A stretch of DNA of 7,431 nt from Nitrospinota bacterium (GCA_030620925.1 JAUXIQ010000089.1:1-7431), one strand, 5' to 3'; counted from the stretch's first letter, positions 1-5,842 are shown. The notes: generated by a model not told the origin, from the sequence alone. Numbers and translations: made by a program.

Positions 1-121
1 ATCCCTTGCGATAGAAGGAGGGTCAGCGAAGAGCAGTAGAGAAGATGCTTGACTATGGGTGAAAATACCGGGAAAGGAGTTTCGGGGACTCCGCCCTCGG
101 TGCAGCCCCCGGAGCTTTAAT
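1..121. other. Non-coding left edge downstream of the oxidoreductase operon
   Basis: No convincing gene was seen here. On the plus strand one frame is open from the edge to a TGA at 50-52 and reads SLAIEGGSAKSSREDA. It could be the end of a gene lying to the left, but it is too short to identify. On the minus strand this is the 3' flank of the gamma-subunit gene. It contains G/C-rich complementary blocks, for example GGAGT and ACTCC around 76-91 separated by 7 nt, but no good run of U follows, so a terminator is only possible. Confidence 0.35.
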
Positions 122-694
122 TTACTGAAGGTTTTTGCTGAGTTGGTCGCTCCCCAGCCGGATGGCTTCCTTGTTCAGGGAGATGAGCTTTTCGTGGCGG
201 GAGCCTTTGAATTTCACGTCCAGAAACTCGTCTATGGCGTCTATTGAAACGACGTTGTTCAAAGCCAGGTAGGCCCCCAGCAGGATCATGTTAGCCACTT
301 GAGGGGAGCCCAGCTCCATGGCGGAATCAGTTGCGGGAACGGAAAATATGCTTATGTCTTTCCTGGTTATATCTTTAGGGTCGATAACCGAGCTGTCTAT
401 TATAAGCCGGCCTCCCGGCCCGACCTTCTGCTGATAGATTTCATGGAAGAGGGAATCCATCAGGATGGCATCCTGAGGATGGTGCACGATGGGCGAGCTG
501 ATCTCTTCATCGGAGAGGATAACCACGCATTCGCTTTCACCGCCTCTCATGGATGCCCCGTAATTCGGGAACCATAGCACGTGGTTGTAATGCACCATGC
601 CCGCCTCGGCAAGCATTTTCCCCGCGGTTAAGACGCCCTGTCCGCCTACTCCACCTATTCCCAGTTGACACCCCTTTTTAACGGCCTGTTCCAT
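122..694 (-). CDS. 2-oxoacid:ferredoxin oxidoreductase, gamma subunit
   Basis: This is the gamma subunit of a four-subunit, CoA-dependent 2-oxoacid:ferredoxin oxidoreductase and belongs to the POR/KOR gamma family. At 190 aa it has the usual length of a free-standing gamma subunit. Seen in the sequence: a glycine-rich GIGGVGGQG at residues 12-20 near the N-terminus, the family signature around NYGASMRGGESEC in the first third, and a VANMILLGAYLAL stretch towards the C-terminus, where these proteins have a conserved helix. In characterised relatives gamma shapes the CoA-binding region of the complex and carries no cofactor of its own. The ATG is well supported by GGAGG at 701-705, 6-7 nt upstream. 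It is the last gene of the operon, 51 bp after the beta subunit. The substrate cannot be read from this subunit, so VorA/KorC-type symbols are withheld. Confidence 0.93.
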   Translation of the reverse strand: MEQAVKKGCQLGIGGVGGQGVLTAGKMLAEAGMVHYNHVLWFPNYGASMRGGESECVVILSDEEISSPIVHHPQDAILMDSLFHEIYQQKVGPGGRLIIDSSVIDPKDITRKDISIFSVPATDSAMELGSPQVANMILLGAYLALNNVVSIDAIDEFLDVKFKGSRHEKLISLNKEAIRLGSDQLSKNLQ

Positions 695-745
695 TTACAG
701 CCTCCGAATTTATATGGACGCGCATCATGAATCCGCATCCGGTAT

Positions 746-1519
746 CTAAACGTCTATTTTGGGTTCCACGTTCTTGTACTCGCCCAGAGGATACTCGGCG
801 ATCATGTTCTCAGTGAGAAAGGCCAGCGCCTCCTTGGGGGGCAGACCCCAGTTGGAGGGGCAGGCGGAAAGCAGCTCCAGAATGCTCATCCCCGGTCCGT
901 CCAACTGTTTCTGGAAGGCGGTCTTGAGCATCTTCTTGGCTTTGGCGTAATTGGCCGGGGTGTTGACGCAGCAACGGGCGGCGTAAACCACCCCCTTCAT
1001 GGTGGCGGCCAGCTCCGCCACGTGTAGCGGATAGCCCGTCTTTTCCGCATCTCGGCCGTCCTGCGTGGTCGTGGTGCGCATGCCCAGCAGTGTGGTGGGC
1101 GCCATCTGCCCCCGGGTCTGACCGTAGCAGGCGTTATTGAGGAAAATGGTGGTCCACCGCTCGCCGCGCATCATGGCGTTCATGAAGTGGCCCATTCCGA
1201 TGGCCCCCAGGTCGCCATCCCCCTGCATGCAAAACATGAAGGCATCGGGATGCACCCGCCTTATACCCGTGGCCACCGCCGGCGCCCGGCCGTGAAGGGC
1301 GGCCACGAAGTCCACGTCCATGTACCACGGGGTCTGCACGTAGCAGCCTGCAGAAACCAGCCCTATGGTCTTATCCGTCAGTTTCATCTCCTCCAGCACG
1401 GAGGCGATGAGCCGGATTATTATTCCGTAGTTGCACCCCGGACAGAAGTGGAACTTGTTATCGTTTATCAGCTTCGGTTTTTCGTAAGCTAGGCTCTTTC
1501 CGGCTGTTTCCGAGTTCAT
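746..1519 (-). CDS. 2-oxoacid:ferredoxin oxidoreductase, beta subunit (thiamine pyrophosphate-binding)
   Basis: This is the catalytic thiamine-diphosphate subunit (257 aa), which with alpha decarboxylates the 2-oxoacid. It shows the GDGD motif at residues 100-103, followed 25 residues later by NN (128-129), the Mg-ThDP binding signature of the family. NACYGQTRGQMAPTT follows, close to the usual NAIYGMTGGQMAPTT. Four cysteines sit where beta subunits bind the proximal 4Fe-4S cluster: C26 and C29 (FCPGC), C59 (SAGC) and C183/C184. The duplicated Cys at 183-184 leaves the fourth ligand ambiguous. An upstream in-frame ATG at 1594 exists, but the start at 1519 is preferred. It overlaps the alpha stop as ATGA, has AGGAGGT at 1532-1538, and the extra 25 residues would be read inside alpha and look non-native. 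The overlap implies translational coupling with alpha. Family members are annotated as KorB, VorA/VorC or simply as a ThDP-dependent enzyme, so the symbol is left blank. Confidence 0.94.
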   Translation of the reverse strand: MNSETAGKSLAYEKPKLINDNKFHFCPGCNYGIIIRLIASVLEEMKLTDKTIGLVSAGCYVQTPWYMDVDFVAALHGRAPAVATGIRRVHPDAFMFCMQGDGDLGAIGMGHFMNAMMRGERWTTIFLNNACYGQTRGQMAPTTLLGMRTTTTQDGRDAEKTGYPLHVAELAATMKGVVYAARCCVNTPANYAKAKKMLKTAFQKQLDGPGMSILELLSACPSNWGLPPKEALAFLTENMIAEYPLGEYKNVEPKIDV

Positions 1520-2592
1520 ATTATCTTCTTTACCTCCTGGTAAACGTTGTCCGGGGTCAGCACGCCGCTGGGGGTGGGCAGGTCTCTCGCCCATACCCCG
1601 ATGAGGTCTACAGGGGCTTTGCCCTGAGCGGCGAACTCCACGTCTTCCACTAACTGACCCTGGCTGTCCTCAACGGTTATGAGCCTCACGTCGCCCTCCG
1701 CCAGCTCCCGCAACTGCTCTATGGGAAAGGGCCACAGGGATATGGGGCGGAACAGACCCGCCTTCACCCCGTCGGCCCTGAGCTGTTTCATAACCTCGTG
1801 GGATATCCTGGCCGAGGAGCCGTAGGCCACCATTATCAGATCGGCGTCCTCTGTCTGATAAGTCTGGTATCTCACCTCTTCCCGCTCGATGGTCTTATAC
1901 TTTTTATCCTGATGCAGGTGGTATCCGGGGATGCCTCCCTCTATGTTGCCCACCGCGGGGACTATCGTGTTGTGCGTCCCCCCGTTATTGCCCTTACCCC
2001 GCACCGCCCAATCCTTGGAGGGCAGGGGATCGAATTCGAGTGTTTTGAGCTCCAGCCGCTCGGCCATCTCACCCAGGATGTAATCGGATACGACGTAGAC
2101 TATTATCCTGTATTTGTCCGCCAGGTAGAAGGCCGTCTGCATGAATTCGAACACTTCCTGGACGGAGGCCGGCGCCAGGGATATGCACCTGTAGCCCCCG
2201 TTGCCTCCCCCCTTGGTGAGCAGCCGGTAGTCGGTCTGTCCCTGCTGGACGGTGCCCCATCCGGGCCCCATCCGCACCACGTCCACCACCACCGCGGGCA
2301 GCTCCGACGCTGAGATTCCGCCCAGACCTTCCCCCATCAGGGCGATGCCCGGGCTGGAGGTGGAGGTCATGCAGCGGGCCCCTGCTGCTGCGGCTCCGAA
2401 GACCATATTGATGGCCGCCGTTTCGCATTCGGCCTGGACGTAAGAACCTCCCGCCTTGAACATCTCCCTGGACATGAACTCAGGGATGGCGTTCTGGGGG
2501 GTGATGGGATATCCGAAAAAATATTTACAGCCCGAGTAGAGGGCCCCGTGGCCCACTGCTTCGTTACCGGTTGAAAGAATGGTCTCCGCCAT
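1516..2592 (-). CDS. vorB: 2-oxoacid:ferredoxin oxidoreductase, alpha subunit (VorB/KorA type, 3-methyl-2-oxobutanoate dehydrogenase subunit VorB-like)
   Basis: This is the alpha subunit (358 aa) of the complex, made of the pyrimidine-binding domain followed by the transketolase-C-like domain II. Seen: GYPITPQ at residues 27-33, in which T31 is the expected substrate-carboxylate contact; QAECETAAINM at 53-63, with the Glu that activates thiamine in this family; and TSTSSPGIALMGEGLGG followed by VVRMGPGWGTVQQGQTDY, with R107 as the second expected substrate contact. The C-terminal half carries IMVAYGSSARI and ends WARDLPTPSGVLTP. Length and sequence recall proteins annotated VorB, the branched-chain 2-oxoacid enzyme subunit, but KorA (2-oxoglutarate) paralogues are close and substrate is not certain. 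The ATG is preceded by AGAGG at 2605-2609 with a somewhat long gap of 12 nt. It lies 63 bp after the ferredoxin gene and overlaps beta by 4 bp. Confidence 0.93.
   Translation of the reverse strand: MAETILSTGNEAVGHGALYSGCKYFFGYPITPQNAIPEFMSREMFKAGGSYVQAECETAAINMVFGAAAAGARCMTSTSSPGIALMGEGLGGISASELPAVVVDVVRMGPGWGTVQQGQTDYRLLTKGGGNGGYRCISLAPASVQEVFEFMQTAFYLADKYRIIVYVVSDYILGEMAERLELKTLEFDPLPSKDWAVRGKGNNGGTHNTIVPAVGNIEGGIPGYHLHQDKKYKTIEREEVRYQTYQTEDADLIMVAYGSSARISHEVMKQLRADGVKAGLFRPISLWPFPIEQLRELAEGDVRLITVEDSQGQLVEDVEFAAQGKAPVDLIGVWARDLPTPSGVLTPDNVYQEVKKII
1532..1538 (-). promoter_or_regulatory. Shine-Dalgarno site that decides the beta-subunit start
   Basis: AGGAGGT on the minus strand sits inside the last codons of the alpha gene, 12 nt before the ATG at 1519. 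Together with the ATGA stop/start overlap it supports a 257-aa beta subunit rather than the longer frame beginning at 1594. Confidence 0.7.
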
Positions 2593-2655
2593 GATGTCTT
2601 ATTTCCTCTGCAAACGTTGAACAGTCTAATCCCGATTGTGTCTGCACGCTGAAAC

Positions 2656-2901
2656 TCAATCCTCAGACACCGGTGTCTTGTCCTTATCGAACCTGTAGAC
2701 GACTATGGCGGCGTCGGGGCACATGAAACCGCAAGTGGTGCATCCGGTGCACTCCTCCGGTTTGGCGAAAACGGGCATGAGCAGCCCCCGGCTGTTATAT
2801 TTCTCGGTGGACATTTCTATACATCCCTTGGGGCAGAATTCCACGCAGAGCTCACAACCCTTGCAGTATTCCTCATTTATGGTTATCTCGCCTTTAGCCA
2901 T
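2656..2901 (-). CDS. 2-oxoacid:ferredoxin oxidoreductase, ferredoxin-like delta subunit (2x[4Fe-4S])
   Basis: This small (81 aa) bacterial-type ferredoxin domain has two complete CxxCxxCxxxCP motifs: C13, C16, C19, C23 and C51, C54, C57, C61. Each should hold one 4Fe-4S cluster, carrying electrons from the beta-subunit cluster out to soluble ferredoxin. An additional cysteine, C27, follows the first motif. The N-terminus (GEITINEEYCKGC) and the segment between motifs (NSRGLLMPVF) are typical of the KorD/VorD delta subunit rather than of free ferredoxins. It is the first gene of the operon. GGGGAG at 2911-2916 lies 9 nt before the ATG, and a good promoter lies about 55-85 bp upstream. A free-standing ferredoxin is the alternative, but the position directly ahead of the alpha, beta and gamma genes argues for a subunit. 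Confidence 0.94.
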   Translation of the reverse strand: MAKGEITINEEYCKGCELCVEFCPKGCIEMSTEKYNSRGLLMPVFAKPEECTGCTTCGFMCPDAAIVVYRFDKDKTPVSED

Positions 2902-2956
2902 CTGGATTAACTCCCCTTTACTCTTGTTTAGTTACTGAGGTTAACTGACGTTCACT

Positions 2957-2985
2957 ATAATAGACAATCCGTGCTTGTTTGTCCA
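2957..2985 (-). promoter_or_regulatory. Sigma70-type promoter of the 2-oxoacid oxidoreductase operon
   Basis: On the minus strand TGGACA (2980-2985, 5 of 6 consensus matches) is followed after exactly 17 nt by TATTAT (2957-2962, 5 of 6). Transcription would begin near 2950 and give a leader of about 50 nt before the ferredoxin-subunit ATG at 2901. Position, spacing and match are all good. No other equally strong match was seen upstream of the operon. Confidence 0.7.
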
Positions 2986-3049
2986 TATTTCTTAGGGCAT
3001 ACCCGATACATCTTGGCATAATTAGATGGATTGTGGTAGAAGAATTAGT

Positions 3050-3063
3050 TTTAGCGCGATAAA
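3050..3063. promoter_or_regulatory. Imperfect palindrome TTTAGCGCGATAAA, possible operator
   Basis: The 14-bp site has twofold symmetry at 6 of its 7 base pairs (TTTA-x-CG / CG-x-TAAA). It lies just upstream of the candidate plus-strand -10 elements at 3069-3085, about 90 bp before the amidase gene, where a dimeric regulator could act. The regulator is not identified. Confidence 0.3.
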
Positions 3064-3149
3064 CGGCATATATTTCGTGTAAAATGTTAATGCATAAGAA
3101 GGCTTCAAGCAAATAAAAAAGGCTGGAGGCAAACGACGGGTCAACCAAC

Positions 3150-4019
3150 ATGCAGGAGATGATTGTGGTAGAGAACCGTGAAGAGCTGACGCTGATGGCT
3201 GTCCACGCCCATCCTGATGACGAATCAATCGGTACGGGCGGTATACTGGCAAAATATTCCGCCCTTGGGATGAAGACCGTCGTCGTTTACGGCACAAGGG
3301 GGGAAGCCGGTGGGATACAGAACCCGGAATTCGTCCCCCCCTCTCCAGCGGCGAAGATAGAAGAGATCAGGGCCATGGAGTTGGAAAAGGCCCTGAAAGT
3401 TCTCCGGGTGGGATCGGCCCACTTTTTGGGATATCGCGATTCGGGCATGGCGGGTACGCCGGAGAACCTCGACCCGCGTTCCTTCGTTCAGGCGGATATG
3501 GAAGAAGCGATAGTCAGGCTGGTTAAGATAATCCGCAGCACGCGCCCCCACGTCATAGTGACTTATAACGAGAAGGGAGTATACGGGCACCCCGACCACG
3601 TGATGGCCCACAGGGTAACCACGGCCGCTTTCCAGGTCTCAGGGGACTCCGCCCGGTATCCAGGGGAAGGACTCGAACCCTGGCGACCGGCCAAACTCTA
3701 TTATACAGCCATCCCCAGGTCGAGGCTGGTCAAGATGGAGGAGTTTCTGCGGGCCAACAATGAAGAGCCCGGTTTCGATCCCGACTACCTGGGGACTCCA
3801 GACGAAAAAATAACCACCACTATAGACGTGAAGGAATACCTTCCTCTCAAGATTGAAGCCCTCAACTGCCACCAGAGCCAGGTAGGCCCTAACAGCTTTT
3901 TCAGGCGTCTGCCGCCGGAGTTCAGGGAAGAGGCTTTCGGATACGAGCATTACATCTGCGCCAACGGCCGCGACGGAAGCGACCGTAAGGAGACGGACCT
4001 TTTCGAAGGACTGGTATAG
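3150..4019 (+). CDS. PIG-L/LmbE-family zinc amidase, resembling mycothiol S-conjugate amidase (Mca)
   Basis: This 289-aa protein is a PIG-L/LmbE-fold metal-dependent hydrolase; the family deacetylates N-acetylglucosamine compounds or cleaves related amides. AHPDDE at residues 20-25 supplies H21 and D24 as zinc ligands and D23 as probable catalytic base. GHPDH at 146-150 supplies the third zinc ligand (H150) and a catalytic His (H147). TRGEAGGIQNP, the LYYTAIPRSRL strand and the ending KETDLFEGL resemble Mca over its whole length more than short MshB-like or BshB-like members do. The substrate is unknown: mycothiol is not expected outside Actinomycetota, so another GlcN-containing conjugate is possible. 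The start is uncertain. The ATG at 3150 has only a weak upstream site, whereas GTG at 3165 has AGGAG (3154-3158) at an ideal 6 nt and would shorten the protein by five residues. It is monocistronic and converges on the flavoprotein gene 6 bp away. Confidence 0.88.
   Translation: MQEMIVVENREELTLMAVHAHPDDESIGTGGILAKYSALGMKTVVVYGTRGEAGGIQNPEFVPPSPAAKIEEIRAMELEKALKVLRVGSAHFLGYRDSGMAGTPENLDPRSFVQADMEEAIVRLVKIIRSTRPHVIVTYNEKGVYGHPDHVMAHRVTTAAFQVSGDSARYPGEGLEPWRPAKLYYTAIPRSRLVKMEEFLRANNEEPGFDPDYLGTPDEKITTTIDVKEYLPLKIEALNCHQSQVGPNSFFRRLPPEFREEAFGYEHYICANGRDGSDRKETDLFEGLV
3154..3158 (+). promoter_or_regulatory. Shine-Dalgarno site favouring an alternative GTG start at 3165
   Basis: AGGAG lies 6 nt before GTG at 3165, in frame with the amidase. 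The two ATGs at 3150 and 3159 lie upstream of or directly against it and cannot use it. This suggests translation may begin at 3165. GGAGG at 3125-3129 is 20 nt from the first ATG, too far for normal use. Confidence 0.45.
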
Positions 4020-4025
4020 TCGGGC

Positions 4026-4991
4026 TCAGACCTGGGGCAGGACAAACCCCCTGGCGTGAGTCTCGCAGAAATGACCGTGCTCGATGACGTCCTTGTAGGC
4101 GGATGTGGCGGCCAGGACGCCTTGGGCGGCCGAGGTTATCACCTGTTTCAGGTCGCCGGAGGCGTTGGTTACGTCACCCGAAGCGAATACCCCGTCGACG
4201 TTGGTGCGCATCATGTTGTCTACTATTATGTAGTTTCGCTCGTCCAGCTCCACCCCCAGGCTCCTGGCCAGCTCGTCCCTCGGATCGGCGCCTATCTCGA
4301 CGAACAGACCGTCAAGCTCCAGGCGGTCGTTCCCGTTATAAGGGTTATCCAGCACCACTCCTTTGAGCTCGTTATCTCCCAGCAGCTCCTTCACCTGGGT
4401 TTTGTAAAGGATTTTTACTTTGGGGATTCGGGAGAGGCGCTCGAGGTTTATGGGTTCACTACTGAGTTGTTCGCCTCTGTATATAACGAATACTTCGCTC
4501 ACATACTGGCTGAGCAGAATAGCGCCTTTCACCGCCGAATCGCCCCCGCCCACCATGCCCACTATTCCTTCTCCGAAGAGGGGGCCGTCGCAGGTGGCGC
4601 AGTAGGAGACGCCCCTTCCCCTCAGCTCATCTTCCCTGGGAATTCCCAATTTGCGGCGCTCCCGACCCACGGCCAGGATAAGGCTCTTGCCCCGGTGTTC
4701 TTCACCTCCGGCGGTTACAGTGAAGCAGTGGTTTTCCCTGGACACGCTCTCGGCCCTGGCGGTTACCATTTTCACGCCCAGTGCCCCCACCTGCTCGTGC
4801 ATCCTGGTTATCAGATCGTAACCGTCGATTGATTTATAGCCCGGATAGTTCTCGATGGTGGCCGCAGTGGCAGTTTCGCCGCCCAGCTCTTCCATAATTA
4901 TCAGGGTGGCCATGTTGTACCGTGCTGAATAGAGGCCTGCGCTGAGCGCCGAGGCCCCTCCGCCTATGATGATCACGTCGTAGGTATCCAA
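4026..4991 (-). CDS. Thioredoxin-reductase-like FAD disulfide oxidoreductase with a degenerate NADPH-binding motif
   Basis: This 321-aa protein has the low-molecular-weight thioredoxin reductase architecture: FAD domain, inserted pyridine-nucleotide domain, FAD domain. Seen: N-terminal FAD motif GGGASALSAG (10-19), which replaces the usual GxGPAG; redox-active CATC (C131, C134) in SYCATCDGPLF; nucleotide motif GGGDSAV (148-154); and the FAD-closing SGDVTN (271-276) and AAQG (288-291). The HRRxxxR motif that holds the NADPH 2'-phosphate is here YRGEQLS (171-177), so two of its three arginines and the His are gone. Family knowledge: loss of this motif occurs in reductases that use other donors (ferredoxin- or F420-dependent forms, Thermoplasma enzyme) or in NADH-preferring forms. 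The donor here is not known. The start is TTG, with GGGAG at 5001-5005 and an in-frame stop just upstream. It follows the alpha/beta hydrolase by 26 bp and is probably cotranscribed with it. trxB is not assigned because substrate and donor are unproven. Confidence 0.9.
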   Translation of the reverse strand: MDTYDVIIIGGGASALSAGLYSARYNMATLIIMEELGGETATAATIENYPGYKSIDGYDLITRMHEQVGALGVKMVTARAESVSRENHCFTVTAGGEEHRGKSLILAVGRERRKLGIPREDELRGRGVSYCATCDGPLFGEGIVGMVGGGDSAVKGAILLSQYVSEVFVIYRGEQLSSEPINLERLSRIPKVKILYKTQVKELLGDNELKGVVLDNPYNGNDRLELDGLFVEIGADPRDELARSLGVELDERNYIIVDNMMRTNVDGVFASGDVTNASGDLKQVITSAAQGVLAATSAYKDVIEHGHFCETHARGFVLPQV

Positions 4992-5000
4992 AATCTGTTT

Positions 5001-5005
5001 CTCCC
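5001..5005 (-). promoter_or_regulatory. Shine-Dalgarno site supporting the TTG start of the flavoprotein
   Basis: GGGAG on the minus strand lies 9 nt before TTG at 4991. An in-frame TGA lies five codons further upstream and no in-frame ATG or GTG comes between, so TTG is the only start that keeps the FAD-binding strand YDVIIIGGG intact. Confidence 0.65.
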
Positions 5006-5017
5006 ATCATTAATGGT

Positions 5018-5842
5018 TCATATTTGTCCCGATTCCACGGAATTCAAGAAATCCATGACTTCCCGGTTGAAATCCGCGGGCCTTTCCATGTTGAGGATGT
5101 GCCCTGTCCGGGGAAGCACGACCAACCTGGAGCGGGGTATATGCTGATGCATGAAATCCGCAGGCTCGATGCATGGCATGTCCTCATCCCCCACAATTAC
5201 CAGGACAGGCACCTCCAGTTTCTTCAGCTTATCCTCCAGAGACATTATCGGCGGCCTCTTCATCTGCACGCCGCGGATGGTGTTGGCCAGGCCAACGGCA
5301 TTGTTCTCCATCAACGCCTTCCTCTTCGAATCCTTAAGGTCGGGCCGCAGTTCCACCAGCCGGGTGTAGGAAGGCCCGCTCATATGCATATCCGCGAACC
5401 GCTCAATTTCGCCTTTATCCAGGATGTCGGTATATATCTTGAATTGGTCTATGAAACCGTCCTCCTGGCTTGAGCCGGAGCCCGTGCATGCCGATATCAC
5501 CGCCTCCACGCGGTGGGGATGATTTATCCCCATGTGAAGCGCCACGTTGCCCCCCATGGACAGTCCGCACAGGTAGGTCTTCTCGATCCCCAATGCGTCC
5601 AGAAGACCCAGCGTTTCCCCGACCAGTATTTCCTGTGAATATCCGGATGGTTCCGCAGGGCTTTCAGACCTCCCGTGGCCCCGGCAGTCGTAGCGCACCA
5701 CCCTGTATTTCTCCAGCAGGTCGGGCATCTGTTCGTCCCAGCTATTCAGGTTTGATGAAAAACCGTGGATGAACACTATGGGGTGCCCCTGGCCTTCATC
5801 TTCATAATAGATGTTCACTCCATCAATTTTTACCGTAGGCAT
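5018..5842 (-). CDS. Alpha/beta-fold hydrolase
   Basis: This 274-aa single-domain alpha/beta hydrolase has a complete catalytic apparatus. HGFSSN at residues 26-31 forms the oxyanion region, GLSMG at 93-97 is the nucleophile elbow with S95, GDED at 218-221 places the acid at D221, and RTGH at 245-248 gives the catalytic H248. A cap domain lies roughly between residues 125 and 205. No signal peptide is visible, so it should be cytoplasmic. Sequence style resembles the large esterase / lactonase / carboxylesterase group (BioH-, PcaD- and MhpC-like), and the substrate cannot be read from the sequence. AGGGAGG at 5850-5856 sits 7 nt before the ATG, a very strong ribosome site. It is upstream of the flavoprotein with a 26-bp gap and is probably the first gene of that two-gene unit. 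Confidence 0.92.
   Translation of the reverse strand: MPTVKIDGVNIYYEDEGQGHPIVFIHGFSSNLNSWDEQMPDLLEKYRVVRYDCRGHGRSESPAEPSGYSQEILVGETLGLLDALGIEKTYLCGLSMGGNVALHMGINHPHRVEAVISACTGSGSSQEDGFIDQFKIYTDILDKGEIERFADMHMSGPSYTRLVELRPDLKDSKRKALMENNAVGLANTIRGVQMKRPPIMSLEDKLKKLEVPVLVIVGDEDMPCIEPADFMHQHIPRSRLVVLPRTGHILNMERPADFNREVMDFLNSVESGQI

Larger units (their letters stand above)
2902..3149. promoter_or_regulatory. AT-rich divergent intergenic control region
   Basis: These 248 bp separate the minus-strand oxidoreductase operon from the plus-strand amidase gene and are clearly more AT-rich than the coding sequence on either side. The region holds the operon promoter (2957-2985), a direct repeat GTTACTGA / GTTAACTGA at 2931-2938 and 2940-2948 near the predicted start of transcription, and a 14-bp imperfect palindrome at 3050-3063. 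For the plus strand, TATATT (3069-3074) and TAAAAT (3080-3085) are possible -10 elements, but neither has a convincing -35. A 77-aa minus-strand open frame across the region has no ribosome site and is not accepted as a gene. Confidence 0.6.

Noticed and set aside
62-121. Intrinsic terminator after the gamma-subunit gene
   Set aside because: Short complementary blocks (GGAGT/ACTCC, CTCCG/CGGAG) exist, but stems are only 5 bp and no U-run follows, so a terminator cannot be claimed.
1520-1594. Longer beta-subunit start at 1594
   Set aside because: The extra 25 residues would be translated from the alpha gene in another frame; the ATG at 1519 has the ATGA overlap and the AGGAGGT site.
1798-2313. 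171-aa plus-strand open frame antisense to the alpha subunit
   Set aside because: It has no domain features and no ribosome site judged convincing; the opposite strand encodes conserved VorB-like sequence.
2918-3151. 77-aa minus-strand open frame across the divergent intergenic region
   Set aside because: It has no Shine-Dalgarno site before its ATG, covers the operon promoter, and its translation resembles no family I recognise.
4056-4832. 258-aa plus-strand open frame antisense to the flavoprotein
   Set aside because: It lies wholly inside the well-supported flavoprotein gene on the other strand, has no recognisable domain, and is His/Val/Gly-rich in the way of antisense frames of GC-rich genes.
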